A DNA stretch of 41,669 nt from a virus, in IMG/VR virus record IMGVR_UViG_3300037245_000951, positions 1-41,669 of that record; one strand, 5' to 3'. The position numbers and the translations under genes were made by a program. The notes below the pieces were generated by a model, which saw nothing but the letters and a program-made list of their open reading frames with translations, was not told the origin of the DNA and searched no databases. Positions 21,015 through 30,681 of the stretch are shown here, one piece after another (positions within the stretch are counted from its first letter, which is position 1; each line of letters starts with the position of its first letter).

Positions 21015-22781
21015 TTACAATTCACTTTTATATATTGGCTTAATTTCAAACAACTTGCCTAATATTAAATTGGATATTACTAGATACCCAGGCTTGAATG
21101 GGTGGGTACCATCAGAAAGAAAATAGGTATGGTTGATTGGGTTCCATCCGCAATTACCGAATATAGATATATAAGGCATTCCGTAATATTTAGCAACTTC
21201 AACCATAGCCTCAGCGTAATCACCCATCTTTAGGCCCGCACCGTTTATGGCAAATGTCGAATAACCCGGGGGTGTAATCATCAAGATTCTTACTGTTGGC
21301 ATCAAGGCCAATATCTTTTCAATAGCCATTGAAACGGAACCTTTGAAGGTTGTGTTTGTCAGTACCCCCGCAACTCCTAGAGGGATGTCGTTTGCGTAAT
21401 CATTCGTCCCACCCTCAACTGTTAAAAGTTCTGTATCAAGTGGAATAGTACCTATTCTTTCATCATTACTCATCGAAGTAAATATTTCAAAATAGTCAAC
21501 GCCTTCAGTTCCCGCCGGCGGTGCGGCTGGTGGTCTTGACAATAATAACCCGCTACCATCTACCCAGGCTATTTCAGCTATCTGGGCAAAAGTACTTGAA
21601 CCGATGCCCCTGATAGTATGAACCAAATCAGTGGCCCCAACTATGTTTGGTTGGTATCCGTTTGCCTCCGTTATGCTCGTTCCAAGAGAAGTCCATTTTA
21701 AACCGGCGTACTTGAATTCTGTATTTAATTCTCTGTCATGATCGTATGAATAAGGCTTGTAAGATTCTGGTAGGCTTGCCCCTTCAACTATCATCACCTC
21801 GTAAGGTGCTACGGCTGAAGTCTGAGAAGCTACCCGTATAAACGCCGCATTAGATGGTGTAGTGAAGCTAGTCACCCCATTTAAGGCTGTTATGTATCCT
21901 TTTGCGATATTATAAAACTCAACTTGGTTTGTATTATTGTTACTGTGCAGCTTATTAGGCTTTACTTTCATATAAGCGCTAGTAAAAAAAGCAGCATTCG
22001 GAGTTAATACCCCCCCAGACAAGTAGAACTCGTCTACTATTGTCCTTTTATCAAATAAGTTAATAGTCTTTGATAGAAAAGAGGTTTGCTCTTGATTAAT
22101 AGCTCCATCTTTAAACATAATATCTCTTATGGGTGTATACGCAAAAGGTATATATTCTGCTAAGGTACTAGCTCCTGCCACTACCATAAGGGCCTCAGGA
22201 TCTACTCCCGTGGTTTGGGAGGATACCCTTACAAATACTGCATCCGCTGAAGTTGTGAAACTTGTAACGGCATTAACACTGCTTATATAGTCCTTATTAG
22301 CGTCATACCATTCGACTTGATTGGTGTTATTATTTGAGTATAAAGTGGAAGGCGTAACCTCCATATATCCACTAATAAAAAAATCGGGATTTGCTACGGG
22401 GATACCCCCAGATAGATAAAACCCGTCTATTATAGTGTCCTTATTAAAAATATTTGCTGTAGGTAATACCGAAGTGGCAACGCCTACTTGGTTTATCTGC
22501 CAGCCGTTTCTATATGTGAGTACTGCCATCCTACTCCCATCGTGTAGATAGCCATCAAAGTTAGCATACACCCCCGCTTCTGAGGCTATATAAAATAACA
22601 CTCCGTCGGGAGTACCTGGGGCTGTTGTGGGAGTGGCCACACCTTTAAAAGTTGCATTTTCACCCACATTATCAATTATAGAGTTAAGGGCATTTTGTAG
22701 TAGTTGCCCGGTTATTTCCTCTAATCCGTTTGTCTTTATCACCGCGGCTATAGCGGTTTTTAAATCTGTCCAATTTGCCAT
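21015..22781 (-). CDS. Tail/receptor-binding protein with SGNH hydrolase domain and duplicated module
   Basis: 588 residues. The N-terminus (MANWTDLKTAIAAVI) looks like a tail-attachment part. Two similar modules of about 105 residues follow, near 110-215 and 240-345 (both have FYLSGG, SNNNTNQVE, VTSFTT and VRV/IRV). The C-terminal part is an SGNH/GDSL esterase: block I LGTSITEANG near 364, block III EGGTNDYAND near 458 and block V SDGTHPFKPGY near 555. It likely binds and deacetylates surface polysaccharide of the host. Confidence 0.85.
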   Translation of the reverse strand: MANWTDLKTAIAAVIKTNGLEEITGQLLQNALNSIIDNVGENATFKGVATPTTAPGTPDGVLFYIASEAGVYANFDGYLHDGSRMAVLTYRNGWQINQVGVATSVLPTANIFNKDTIIDGFYLSGGIPVANPDFFISGYMEVTPSTLYSNNNTNQVEWYDANKDYISSVNAVTSFTTSADAVFVRVSSQTTGVDPEALMVVAGASTLAEYIPFAYTPIRDIMFKDGAINQEQTSFLSKTINLFDKRTIVDEFYLSGGVLTPNAAFFTSAYMKVKPNKLHSNNNTNQVEFYNIAKGYITALNGVTSFTTPSNAAFIRVASQTSAVAPYEVMIVEGASLPESYKPYSYDHDRELNTEFKYAGLKWTSLGTSITEANGYQPNIVGATDLVHTIRGIGSSTFAQIAEIAWVDGSGLLLSRPPAAPPAGTEGVDYFEIFTSMSNDERIGTIPLDTELLTVEGGTNDYANDIPLGVAGVLTNTTFKGSVSMAIEKILALMPTVRILMITPPGYSTFAINGAGLKMGDYAEAMVEVAKYYGMPYISIFGNCGWNPINHTYFLSDGTHPFKPGYLVISNLILGKLFEIKPIYKSEL

Positions 22782-22783
22782 AT

Positions 22784-23641
22784 CTAAGTTATATTAAAGT
22801 CATCATTATAATCGATATAAAAATCCCCTAGCTCTGTAGGAGCAATACCTCGACCTATTTTCTTTATCACTGTATCACATTGGAATTCACATTCTACAGA
22901 AGCTAGATAGCCTCCCGCTCTCCATTTAGGAGTCATTAAAAAACTGTCAGCTTCATATACCTCCCCCTTATTGGTTATCACAATATTATCAGACATGCGA
23001 ATGAGACGCATAGCATCAAGTAAGTATTCAGGGGCAACAAAATTAAATTTAAAAGTCTTCTCACTTATTTGTTTTTCTATATATTTGAAGCCATCCCTTT
23101 TCTGGACTTCTTCCTCGAAAATGTATTCCGGTCGTCCAAGTTGAGTATCTAGATAGAGATTGAATTTAAAACTCCCAGAATAATCTATTCGCCCCCAGTC
23201 GAGGATTAACTTTTCGTTGTCCCAATACTCCAGTTTTAAATAGTTGTCCAAATTCCGAACCACGTTAAAGACTTCACTATAGAAATATTCTACGCCATCA
23301 AACATTTTTAAGTAGTAGGGACCCTCGGTAACATCTATGACCATAGGTAAAATCCCCTGATATTGTATAATATCATAACCCTCTGATTGGAATCTATTGA
23401 CAATTAAACCCGAAGTTTTCATAGGGTCAACGATGTCAGCTACAAGAGTGTCATCTACGTGCTTTAATTCTACACTAGTGATTTGATTAGCTCTGGTATT
23501 TCGAATAATCTGAAAAGGTAATATCTTCCTATAGGGGGTTAGCAGCGGAAAAACTTCGCCGAAAGCATAGTCCTTTCTATGATTTTGTCTTGAAAGTTGA
23601 CCGTAAAAAGGTAGGATAGATAGAGGGTTATTCGGTGTCAT
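22784..23641 (-). CDS. Tail protein, 285 aa
   Basis: Beta-rich protein with no membrane segment, located between two large tail genes and overlapping the upstream one by 14 bp. This order (tape measure, large tail protein, about 290-residue protein, fibre) is common in Bacteroidota siphophages, where such proteins form the tail tip or baseplate. Exact role unknown. Confidence 0.78.
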   Translation of the reverse strand: MTPNNPLSILPFYGQLSRQNHRKDYAFGEVFPLLTPYRKILPFQIIRNTRANQITSVELKHVDDTLVADIVDPMKTSGLIVNRFQSEGYDIIQYQGILPMVIDVTEGPYYLKMFDGVEYFYSEVFNVVRNLDNYLKLEYWDNEKLILDWGRIDYSGSFKFNLYLDTQLGRPEYIFEEEVQKRDGFKYIEKQISEKTFKFNFVAPEYLLDAMRLIRMSDNIVITNKGEVYEADSFLMTPKWRAGGYLASVECEFQCDTVIKKIGRGIAPTELGDFYIDYNDDFNIT

Positions 23642-25748
23642 ATTTCAAATTTATAGTATTCATTCTACTCGACAAATTTACGGATATTTTTTGGATTTCA
23701 CCGTCTCCTATATTAGTTTTTATAAGCTTAACAGGGTCTAGGTCTAATATACTAGGGAATTTTATAGTTTGTTTTTTCTTACGCTGAACCCCTTCCACGA
23801 CCACAGGCCCTCCATTTATAAGGGCCTCAGTGCTTGGTAAATCGTAGACCCAAAATTTAGGCTGTAAATAAACCCAGCTCATAAAACCATTTTGCAAAAC
23901 TAAATTGGCTTCATCGATAGAGAGATGGACAAAAGGTAGCTTATATTCTCCAGAAACATATTCAGCACCAAATAAGGCGAACCCGTCGGAAGTTATACTG
24001 CCTGGGTTCGCGAGCATATAATCCACATCTGAAGTAAATACTCCGGCGTTGATTGTCTCAATCTTACCTTTTTGCACGAAATTAGATGTTATTTCTATAG
24101 GTTGTCCCCCAAAACCATCGGTTACATCGTCCATCCAGGAAAACTCTATACGTTCCTCCATATCTAATTTACCATAAGTGTATGGAGAAGTTCCAAGTCC
24201 CCAAAGTTTTTTATTTTTTGGGTCTGTCAGAGTGGTTAAGTCGACGCTGTATTGAGGGCTCCAGGAATAACTCCCTCCATTTTTAAACCAGTGTAAATGT
24301 TCTATTTTAAATTTATTATCCTCTATGTACCAATAGCATCGCATAACATTCTTGAGCATGTTAGTCACCCCAGTTAAGGTGATAGGGGCTTTTTGCGCTG
24401 GGCGGTCATACTCTCCGGCTAAAACATTAGATTTCTGAGTAAGCATTACCCTAAAGGCTGGGTCAAGAGTTATGGGATTTGTAACCCCATATAAGAACTC
24501 GCTGTATTCAGCCGTCCCTTCGTGGCTTATTCCAGGGGCAATCTCTGCCAACAACACTTTGATAGCAGCGGATAACATTATGGCATCTTTTAAGATATAA
24601 GCTTTTCGGCCAGCAATTTCTACATTTGCGTCATGGGTAGAGAAATTGAACCATATAGACGAAAGGCCCCAAGTGCTTCGGGCTATAGGGTAGTATTTAT
24701 CTCCGGGAGGTGGTTTAAAGTACAGGCCATCATCGTTGCGCCCGAATTCGGTAGGTTCAATCTGGGCAGCACTTGTGGTGGTATATTGGTCATGTGCGTG
24801 GCCTATCACTCTCCTATAATTTCTGTTATTTGCTGTGATATCTTCTGAGGGTATCCCATAGGTATTAACCCCGAATAACGTGTCAACATCCAACATATAC
24901 CTGGTGAACACCTCTCGGATAGTGTATTGGCAATCCCCACTACCCGAAACGCCGGAACCCAGGGTGGGGTTGATTGTAAAATCTCCAGCACGAACAGGCT
25001 TCGGATAATCCATGGATGCGTATATTTCCTCGCTATCAGCCATTCGGATTAGAGCCCATCTAAAAAAGAATTCCCCGATAGATATAGCCTTGATTTTATA
25101 TGTTGCCTCAGCGTTAGTCCATTCGGTTAAACCTCCCCCAGAGTACCTCCCTAGCGCTTCTGTCTCACTTAGATCCCCCGAGATATTAATCTCCCCCAGA
25201 CTACTGGATTTCTCAAAATGATAGTCGCTTATCAGGCTCCCGCTTTCTAATTCGTCGACCGAAAATAAGGTATCTTGTTCCCAGTAGGTACCGCTTAAAA
25301 AACAACTTATCGTATTATCCCCAGGGACATATACCTGTAACAAAGGGCGCTTTGTGACGCTTACGGGGGTCAAAGCCGGAGCTAATTTAATAAGATTATA
25401 CTCTTTACCCATGCCTGTAAGCACGTCGCTGTAATCGTCTTTAACCGCTGTTTTAACTACTACTTTTCTGTTGTCGGGATCCCACTGGCAATCTGTTTTA
25501 TAAAATTTTCCTGACCAGTAGTCGGACCATGAGCCATTAATTTCCATCTCAATCAGTAGGCTAAATTCCGTATCGAAAGGCTGATTATTTAACCAATCAA
25601 ATTCGGTACGTAAAAAAGTAAGACTACCAGACAGCGATGCCCTGTAAAATCTTTGTTGAGATTCCATTGCATATTCCTTGGATAGTCCGTCTTTATATAA
25701 AGGCGAAACGGATTGCCCGTTTATTGAGAATCTATAATTAATTTGCAT
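23628..25748 (-). CDS. Large tail tip/baseplate protein, 706 aa
   Basis: Starts MQINYRFSINGQSVSPLY and is rich in beta strands, aromatic residues and GSWSDYW-like motifs. It directly follows the tape measure gene, where the distal tail or tail-tip protein is expected. No enzymatic motif is seen. Confidence 0.8.
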   Translation of the reverse strand: MQINYRFSINGQSVSPLYKDGLSKEYAMESQQRFYRASLSGSLTFLRTEFDWLNNQPFDTEFSLLIEMEINGSWSDYWSGKFYKTDCQWDPDNRKVVVKTAVKDDYSDVLTGMGKEYNLIKLAPALTPVSVTKRPLLQVYVPGDNTISCFLSGTYWEQDTLFSVDELESGSLISDYHFEKSSSLGEINISGDLSETEALGRYSGGGLTEWTNAEATYKIKAISIGEFFFRWALIRMADSEEIYASMDYPKPVRAGDFTINPTLGSGVSGSGDCQYTIREVFTRYMLDVDTLFGVNTYGIPSEDITANNRNYRRVIGHAHDQYTTTSAAQIEPTEFGRNDDGLYFKPPPGDKYYPIARSTWGLSSIWFNFSTHDANVEIAGRKAYILKDAIMLSAAIKVLLAEIAPGISHEGTAEYSEFLYGVTNPITLDPAFRVMLTQKSNVLAGEYDRPAQKAPITLTGVTNMLKNVMRCYWYIEDNKFKIEHLHWFKNGGSYSWSPQYSVDLTTLTDPKNKKLWGLGTSPYTYGKLDMEERIEFSWMDDVTDGFGGQPIEITSNFVQKGKIETINAGVFTSDVDYMLANPGSITSDGFALFGAEYVSGEYKLPFVHLSIDEANLVLQNGFMSWVYLQPKFWVYDLPSTEALINGGPVVVEGVQRKKKQTIKFPSILDLDPVKLIKTNIGDGEIQKISVNLSSRMNTINLKYDTE

Positions 25749-25754
25749 TATATA

Positions 25755-28685
25755 CTATGTATTATATATTATTTTTAGGTTTTTATAAGTCTCAATTAAC
25801 CTCCCCTGACCATCAACAAAAAAGGACCTTTCCCCTTGCCTCTTAATTGCGTTGACGTCACTTTCTAGCCCAGTCAAATCCGAACCCTGGGACACAACAT
25901 TTAATTGCATACCACTCATCTCATAGGCTCCCATATATTTTTTCTCAAATACACCTTTGTTAAGACTATCTACAATACCTGGGAGGAGGTGTCTATATTT
26001 AGAAGTCATACTTTTTTTAAAGATTGCCATAGCTTCGCCCCCTTCGGCGCGTCGGTCTTTACCATCTGAGGTAATGCCTAGTGCTATATCATTGCCTGAG
26101 GCGTGAGAGCCGCCCTCAAGAAATTCAAGACCCCCATCCGCATAGGTTTTTTTCTGTTTAGTAACTTGGAAGGCCTTAATCTTAGAGAAAGCAAAGGAGC
26201 CCCACATAACGGCAAGGGCAGGGATAGCCCAAGGAAAACCAAGTTGACCCCATATCTTTGCAGAGGCTAGGACTAGCGAACTGGCTTGCATAACCGAATC
26301 CATGACAAGCTGAGCTTTTTGAGCCTTTTCCTGTTCTTTCAGCGCCTTAGCTTGATTCTTTTTGGCTAAGTTGAGTTCCTTTTGAGCACTAACGACATTG
26401 AAAGCGTAGCCATTGTTACGCGCTTCTATTTCTGCCTCTAAAGTATTCTGCGCCGCGGCAACCTCTCTATCTGAGTTTGCAACTGCTGCATCCGCAGCCG
26501 CTATTTTAGCACTAAGGAATTGCCCTAGCTGGTCTATGGCGAATTGAGTACTAACATTGATAGCCTCTTTTTTTTCATCATCAAGATTGAGGCCCGCCAA
26601 ACTGTAAATGTCGTAGTCTTTGGCCGCGGTACTCTTCATCTCTCTATCTATCTTCTTGATAGTATTGGCTATGATGGCAAGTTGGGTTTTTGATAATTGG
26701 GCACCTCCGGCTTTGTTTAATTCGAGAATCGCCTTTAATCTATCTTTTTCCGCCTGGAGTCTTAATCTTGTCTTTTCGGCTTCTGTGGTCTTGAGCAAAT
26801 CGATTTCAGAAAGAGCTAAACTTCGTTGTGCGTCAATACCCTTTAGCTGTATGTCGTAGGTAGCTTTCGCCTCTTTCTTATCAACAACAGTTTTCTTTTT
26901 ATTTATTTTAGCTTGTTGTTTAGCTAAACCTTCGCTAATTTTAAGGATATCATCCTTAAGTTTTAGCTCTATTAATTTCTTTTGAAGACTGTAATCCTTA
27001 TCACTTATAAGTTTAAGATCTTTACGCCCTTTAAGTTCTGCGAGTTCTAAAGCGCTGGAATCTCTTAGGACTTGGGCCGATAATTGGGCGTTTTGTAATA
27101 GAGCTTTATGTTTAGCGTCATGAGCACTTTCGTCAGAGGCGATTATCGTTTTATTTTTCCTGATAACCTCAGCCTGTTCTAGTTGACCAATCTTAATGAG
27201 GGTCTTTGAGCGTTCTTTTTCTTGTTTCAAAGACTCTTTTCTAATCATGTTTAGGCGCCTTGTTCTTTGCCTCCTAAGCTCCTCGAACCTAGTTTCTAAA
27301 TCAAAGATTTTTGCTTCGGCTTCGGCTATTTCTTTTTTGGCTTCTATATCGTCTACAGCTAAGGCAGAGGTTTGTTTTAATATACTTTCGCGTTGTTTAG
27401 CCAAATTGAGCTCATTAGCTAAAACTTTCTCGTCCATTTTAAATGAGGCTTTCATAGCCTCTATACTCGCCCTGGCATCTAATAATTTAAGGGCTTCGGC
27501 CTCTCTCCTGGCTTTAGCTGCAAGTGTATTTAGTTTAGCATTTTCTATAAGATACTTACGTTCGTCTCTATTAAATTTAGCTTCGGCATCGGCTAACTTA
27601 ATAGCCGCGGCTATATCTTTCTTTATTTCTGAGCCTAGGGCCCTTACTTTTTTAATAGCCCCGTCGAAACTTTTTTGTATTTCTTCGGTAAGTTTTGCTT
27701 GCTCCACGTTCAAGGCCGCTAATTCCTTGCGCGTTTTCTCTACCGCCTTAGTGAGTTTGTCAGCTTCTTCGGAATCTCCTGTCCATTTATTCCAAAGTCT
27801 TCTAGCTATTAAAAGACCAAGCTCTACCTTTTTAAACGTCTTAGTGAACACTATCCCAAAGCGTTTAAATATGGCGGGTAGAGTATCAAATAGGGCGATA
27901 CCCATAGCCGTAAAGATATCCATTATATTGTCAAATATGGAACTAGCAACAGTCATAACCTTATTAAGTCGGTTCTGACCTTCTTCGCTACGCGTCATTG
28001 CTTTGGCCAAAAGCATAACTGTCGCTACTATGAGAACCAACATTGCTACAATTGGGTTAGCAGCTAATATCATTAATTGCTTACCCATAGCTTTAGTACC
28101 CTGAACAGCAGCCCCCGCAGGACCCGGAACCGCTCCCAAAGCAGCCCCGTAATTACCAACGTTTAATGATGTCTTGCCTGTGTTTTCCTGTAAGCGTTTC
28201 ATCTCCTCATATAGCGCTTTTGTATCTGTCTCCAGTTTATTGCCGGCTTTCCCCGCAGACCGTTGCTCTGCTGACAGCTTATTTAGCTTAATCTTATTGA
28301 GACTATACTGCGCGCTAAGCTTATCATACGACCCCTTTACAGAACTATTTAGTTTAGCAGTTAACTTATTGACATTGTTCTGCTCCTGTTGTTTAGCCTT
28401 TAATACTGTTAATTGCTTGGCATTCTCAGTACGTGATTTATTTAATCCTTCATTTGCTTTTGCAAGTTTCTCCGCTTCAGTAGCTCCCTTCTTAATAGCC
28501 TCTGTCCCTTCTTCTGTAGCGCCTGAAGCTTTCTTTAGAGAGGCTTCGGCAGTAGCAGCGTCCGCTTTTACTTTACCCAACATCTCCGAATACTTAGCAT
28601 CTAAAGCGGTAAGCTGCGCAATTAGAGAGGTTATGCTATCATCAGGTTGTATGAAATCGGAATATTTTATGGGATTATCTGCCAT
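25755..28685 (-). CDS. Tape measure protein, 976 aa
   Basis: Very long helical protein rich in K, A, E and L with heptad stretches over most of its length. Hydrophobic segments lie near residues 203-230 (ILAANPIVAMLVLIVATVML) and near 820 (GFPWAIPALAVMWGSF). The C-terminal part (YADGGLEFLEGGSHASGNDIA and RRAEGGEAMAIF) is typical of tape measure proteins in Bacteroidota phages. By the usual rule of about 0.15 nm per residue, it implies a tail of roughly 150 nm. Confidence 0.93.
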   Translation of the reverse strand: MADNPIKYSDFIQPDDSITSLIAQLTALDAKYSEMLGKVKADAATAEASLKKASGATEEGTEAIKKGATEAEKLAKANEGLNKSRTENAKQLTVLKAKQQEQNNVNKLTAKLNSSVKGSYDKLSAQYSLNKIKLNKLSAEQRSAGKAGNKLETDTKALYEEMKRLQENTGKTSLNVGNYGAALGAVPGPAGAAVQGTKAMGKQLMILAANPIVAMLVLIVATVMLLAKAMTRSEEGQNRLNKVMTVASSIFDNIMDIFTAMGIALFDTLPAIFKRFGIVFTKTFKKVELGLLIARRLWNKWTGDSEEADKLTKAVEKTRKELAALNVEQAKLTEEIQKSFDGAIKKVRALGSEIKKDIAAAIKLADAEAKFNRDERKYLIENAKLNTLAAKARREAEALKLLDARASIEAMKASFKMDEKVLANELNLAKQRESILKQTSALAVDDIEAKKEIAEAEAKIFDLETRFEELRRQRTRRLNMIRKESLKQEKERSKTLIKIGQLEQAEVIRKNKTIIASDESAHDAKHKALLQNAQLSAQVLRDSSALELAELKGRKDLKLISDKDYSLQKKLIELKLKDDILKISEGLAKQQAKINKKKTVVDKKEAKATYDIQLKGIDAQRSLALSEIDLLKTTEAEKTRLRLQAEKDRLKAILELNKAGGAQLSKTQLAIIANTIKKIDREMKSTAAKDYDIYSLAGLNLDDEKKEAINVSTQFAIDQLGQFLSAKIAAADAAVANSDREVAAAQNTLEAEIEARNNGYAFNVVSAQKELNLAKKNQAKALKEQEKAQKAQLVMDSVMQASSLVLASAKIWGQLGFPWAIPALAVMWGSFAFSKIKAFQVTKQKKTYADGGLEFLEGGSHASGNDIALGITSDGKDRRAEGGEAMAIFKKSMTSKYRHLLPGIVDSLNKGVFEKKYMGAYEMSGMQLNVVSQGSDLTGLESDVNAIKRQGERSFFVDGQGRLIETYKNLKIIYNT

Positions 28686-29421
28686 TTGATTTGGAGTTTT
28701 TCTTTATAAAATCGAAAGCATTATAAAATTGCAAAGTACTTAGGTTATCAGCATCAAGAGATAATTCCTTTTTTAAGAAAAGACACATCTCTTCAAATTG
28801 TTTTGTGTATTTTATCTCAGCGCTTTCCTTGCCTGCAAAAACTTTAGGGTTAGCGAGAGACAAGAGAAAATCGTCTATCTCCTGGATCTTCTTACGGTTA
28901 TCGTTTCCCCTTATCAAGGTGTCCAGTTGCAGTAATATTCGTGATTTAAGTCTATCAAAATAGTCTTTTACTGCAACGTCGTCAAATTGCCGGGGGAAAT
29001 ACTGTCTTAATTCCGTTTCGATTTTTTTTTTGACCATCTCAATGAGACGGTCTAATACGGTTTTTTTAACGTCTCCCAAGGTATTAATGACCTTTGCCAT
29101 ATTATCATCGGATAAGTCTAAAACTCGCTTAGCGTCTATGCTATGCACTAATACCGCGAAAGAAAGATGTTTGGGATTAATTTCCTCTGAAATAAGGTAT
29201 AGCGATTGTCTAAGATTCTCTAACTCTATCCGCCCTTTATCTAAATCAGAGGTCATATACTGGGCAATTCTGTTTATGTGGACGTTAATATCATTTAGGT
29301 CTGAGCCTATTCCTGAATCAATAAGCACATATCTATTGAATTTATGAAAGCGCCTAATAGGCAATTCATCAATAGAGTCATAAATTAGAACGTGGTGTTT
29401 GCCTATTTGTAATTCTTTCAT
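28675..29421 (-). CDS. Probable tail assembly protein upstream of tape measure, 248 aa
   Basis: Starts MKELQIGKHHVLIYDSIDELPIRRFHKFN, a start seen in proteins encoded just before the tape measure gene in Bacteroidota phages. Helical C-terminal half. It overlaps the tape measure start by 11 bp and occupies the position of tail assembly chaperones. No frameshift site is evident. Confidence 0.78.
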   Translation of the reverse strand: MKELQIGKHHVLIYDSIDELPIRRFHKFNRYVLIDSGIGSDLNDINVHINRIAQYMTSDLDKGRIELENLRQSLYLISEEINPKHLSFAVLVHSIDAKRVLDLSDDNMAKVINTLGDVKKTVLDRLIEMVKKKIETELRQYFPRQFDDVAVKDYFDRLKSRILLQLDTLIRGNDNRKKIQEIDDFLLSLANPKVFAGKESAEIKYTKQFEEMCLFLKKELSLDADNLSTLQFYNAFDFIKKNSKSNGR

Positions 29422-29684
29422 AGTAGTGCACGTGTTAAGGGCGTAGCTAAAATAGCGAGATATAAATCCAGGTAATCATTACTTACAAAAATACAAAAAA
29501 GAATTGAGACGGTAAGGCAGGCCCAGAATGAAAGACAAAAAACACACCCAAACATTTCAGATAATAGGCGGTGCCCGTGAAGCTGCACCCATTCGCGCCA
29601 ACCTAACTTAGTAATTAAAAGGATAATAAAGGCAGCGGGTAAGGCTACATAGCCTAAATTTATTAGTAGTTCCATTTTTAACAC
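29418..29684 (-). CDS. Small membrane protein of DUF1360-like type, 88 aa
   Basis: Three hydrophobic segments, with GCVFCLSFWACLTVSI in the middle, the C-x-x-C-L-S-F-W pattern of DUF1360-like proteins. Overlaps both neighbours by 4-7 bp. Its role within a tail module is unclear. Confidence 0.72.
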   Translation of the reverse strand: MLKMELLINLGYVALPAAFIILLITKLGWREWVQLHGHRLLSEMFGCVFCLSFWACLTVSILFCIFVSNDYLDLYLAILATPLTRALL

Positions 29685-30244
29685 CCTTCTATTAAAGTTA
29701 ATTCTCCGTTAATTCTAACACCCGCATAAGGCTGCATAAGATACTGGCTTTCTACCTCCTTAAGACTATAACCTTTATACACATTCTTAGCCTCAGTCTC
29801 AATACTCTCAACGGTTAGTCGCCCGTCTCTTAAAAATAACTTCCTGGTTAAAAATTTTAAAACGGAAGCTTTTAAAATTTCAGTATTTCGATTAGGCTCA
29901 CTACTGTATATCTTATCTAGATTAACCCAAAAGATTAAAGAGTATTTAGCCTTAACAGTATTAGCTTCATGGGGATTAAAATCTACGATTTCAGGATCGT
30001 GTAATATGAAAAAACAAAAATTCCCTAGTCCGGCATCGGGTAACACGCTTACATATTTCCCGTTTTCGACATGCACAGCAGGATAAGTTACTTCTTTATT
30101 TCCTTTTTTCTTAACGAGTTTTTGGCTTTGCCCAAAGATATGGTCAAGCCATTCGAAGTTACTCATCATAGATAACTGGACAGAGCCTATTATCTTATCG
30201 AAAAATTCAGGATTCGTATGGCGGAGTAGTCTAGTTATTTTCAT
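29678..30244 (-). CDS. Head-tail or tail protein, 188 aa
   Basis: Soluble protein with no recognised motif, coupled by 7-bp and 4-bp overlaps to its neighbours. Position fits a tail terminator or completion protein. Confidence 0.75.
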   Translation of the reverse strand: MKITRLLRHTNPEFFDKIIGSVQLSMMSNFEWLDHIFGQSQKLVKKKGNKEVTYPAVHVENGKYVSVLPDAGLGNFCFFILHDPEIVDFNPHEANTVKAKYSLIFWVNLDKIYSSEPNRNTEILKASVLKFLTRKLFLRDGRLTVESIETEAKNVYKGYSLKEVESQYLMQPYAGVRINGELTLIEGC

Positions 30245-30681
30245 ATCGATCTTAATTCGTTAAGTTTGATTAATACCCTAGGAGCTACATAGTTTTGGAT
30301 TATATCGTTCAGATTCTCATCAGTTAGTCCTAAAATCTCAGGGCCCCAATCTGTTTTTAGCTCTTCAGTTTTTGGATCGCTTGCTTTCATCTCAAAACCA
30401 TCCTTTTGGAACTCCAGATAAAAAGATTCGTGAAAAGCCCCTGTATCTCTTAATGTCGTTCTGTTTGTTGGTTGTCCTTTTTGGCTTTTTATTTCGATGG
30501 TGAAAGGGCTATAGCCGTCTAGTTTAACTCCGTCCCGATAGACGCCTTTTTCGAAAAGCTGATCCTCTGAATTCATCTCGATTATTACTGCCTCATTTTC
30601 TTGTATAACCGTTTCTATGATATTAAAAAGTTCAGATTCAAAAGTCTCCAGCTTACCAATAAGACTATCTAATTTTTTCAT
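30241..30681 (-). CDS. HK97 gp10-like tail completion candidate, 146 aa
   Basis: A helical start and a later NRTTLRDTGAFHESFYLEF segment, which resembles the L-x-D-T-G-x-x-x-x-S-F pattern of phage virion morphogenesis or tail completion proteins. Overlaps both neighbours. Confidence 0.75.
   Translation of the reverse strand: MKKLDSLIGKLETFESELFNIIETVIQENEAVIIEMNSEDQLFEKGVYRDGVKLDGYSPFTIEIKSQKGQPTNRTTLRDTGAFHESFYLEFQKDGFEMKASDPKTEELKTDWGPEILGLTDENLNDIIQNYVAPRVLIKLNELRSI

Noticed and set aside
27196-27978. Plus-strand open frame of 260 codons
   Set aside because: Serine/leucine/alanine-rich mirror of the helical tape measure gene; no motif or start signals.
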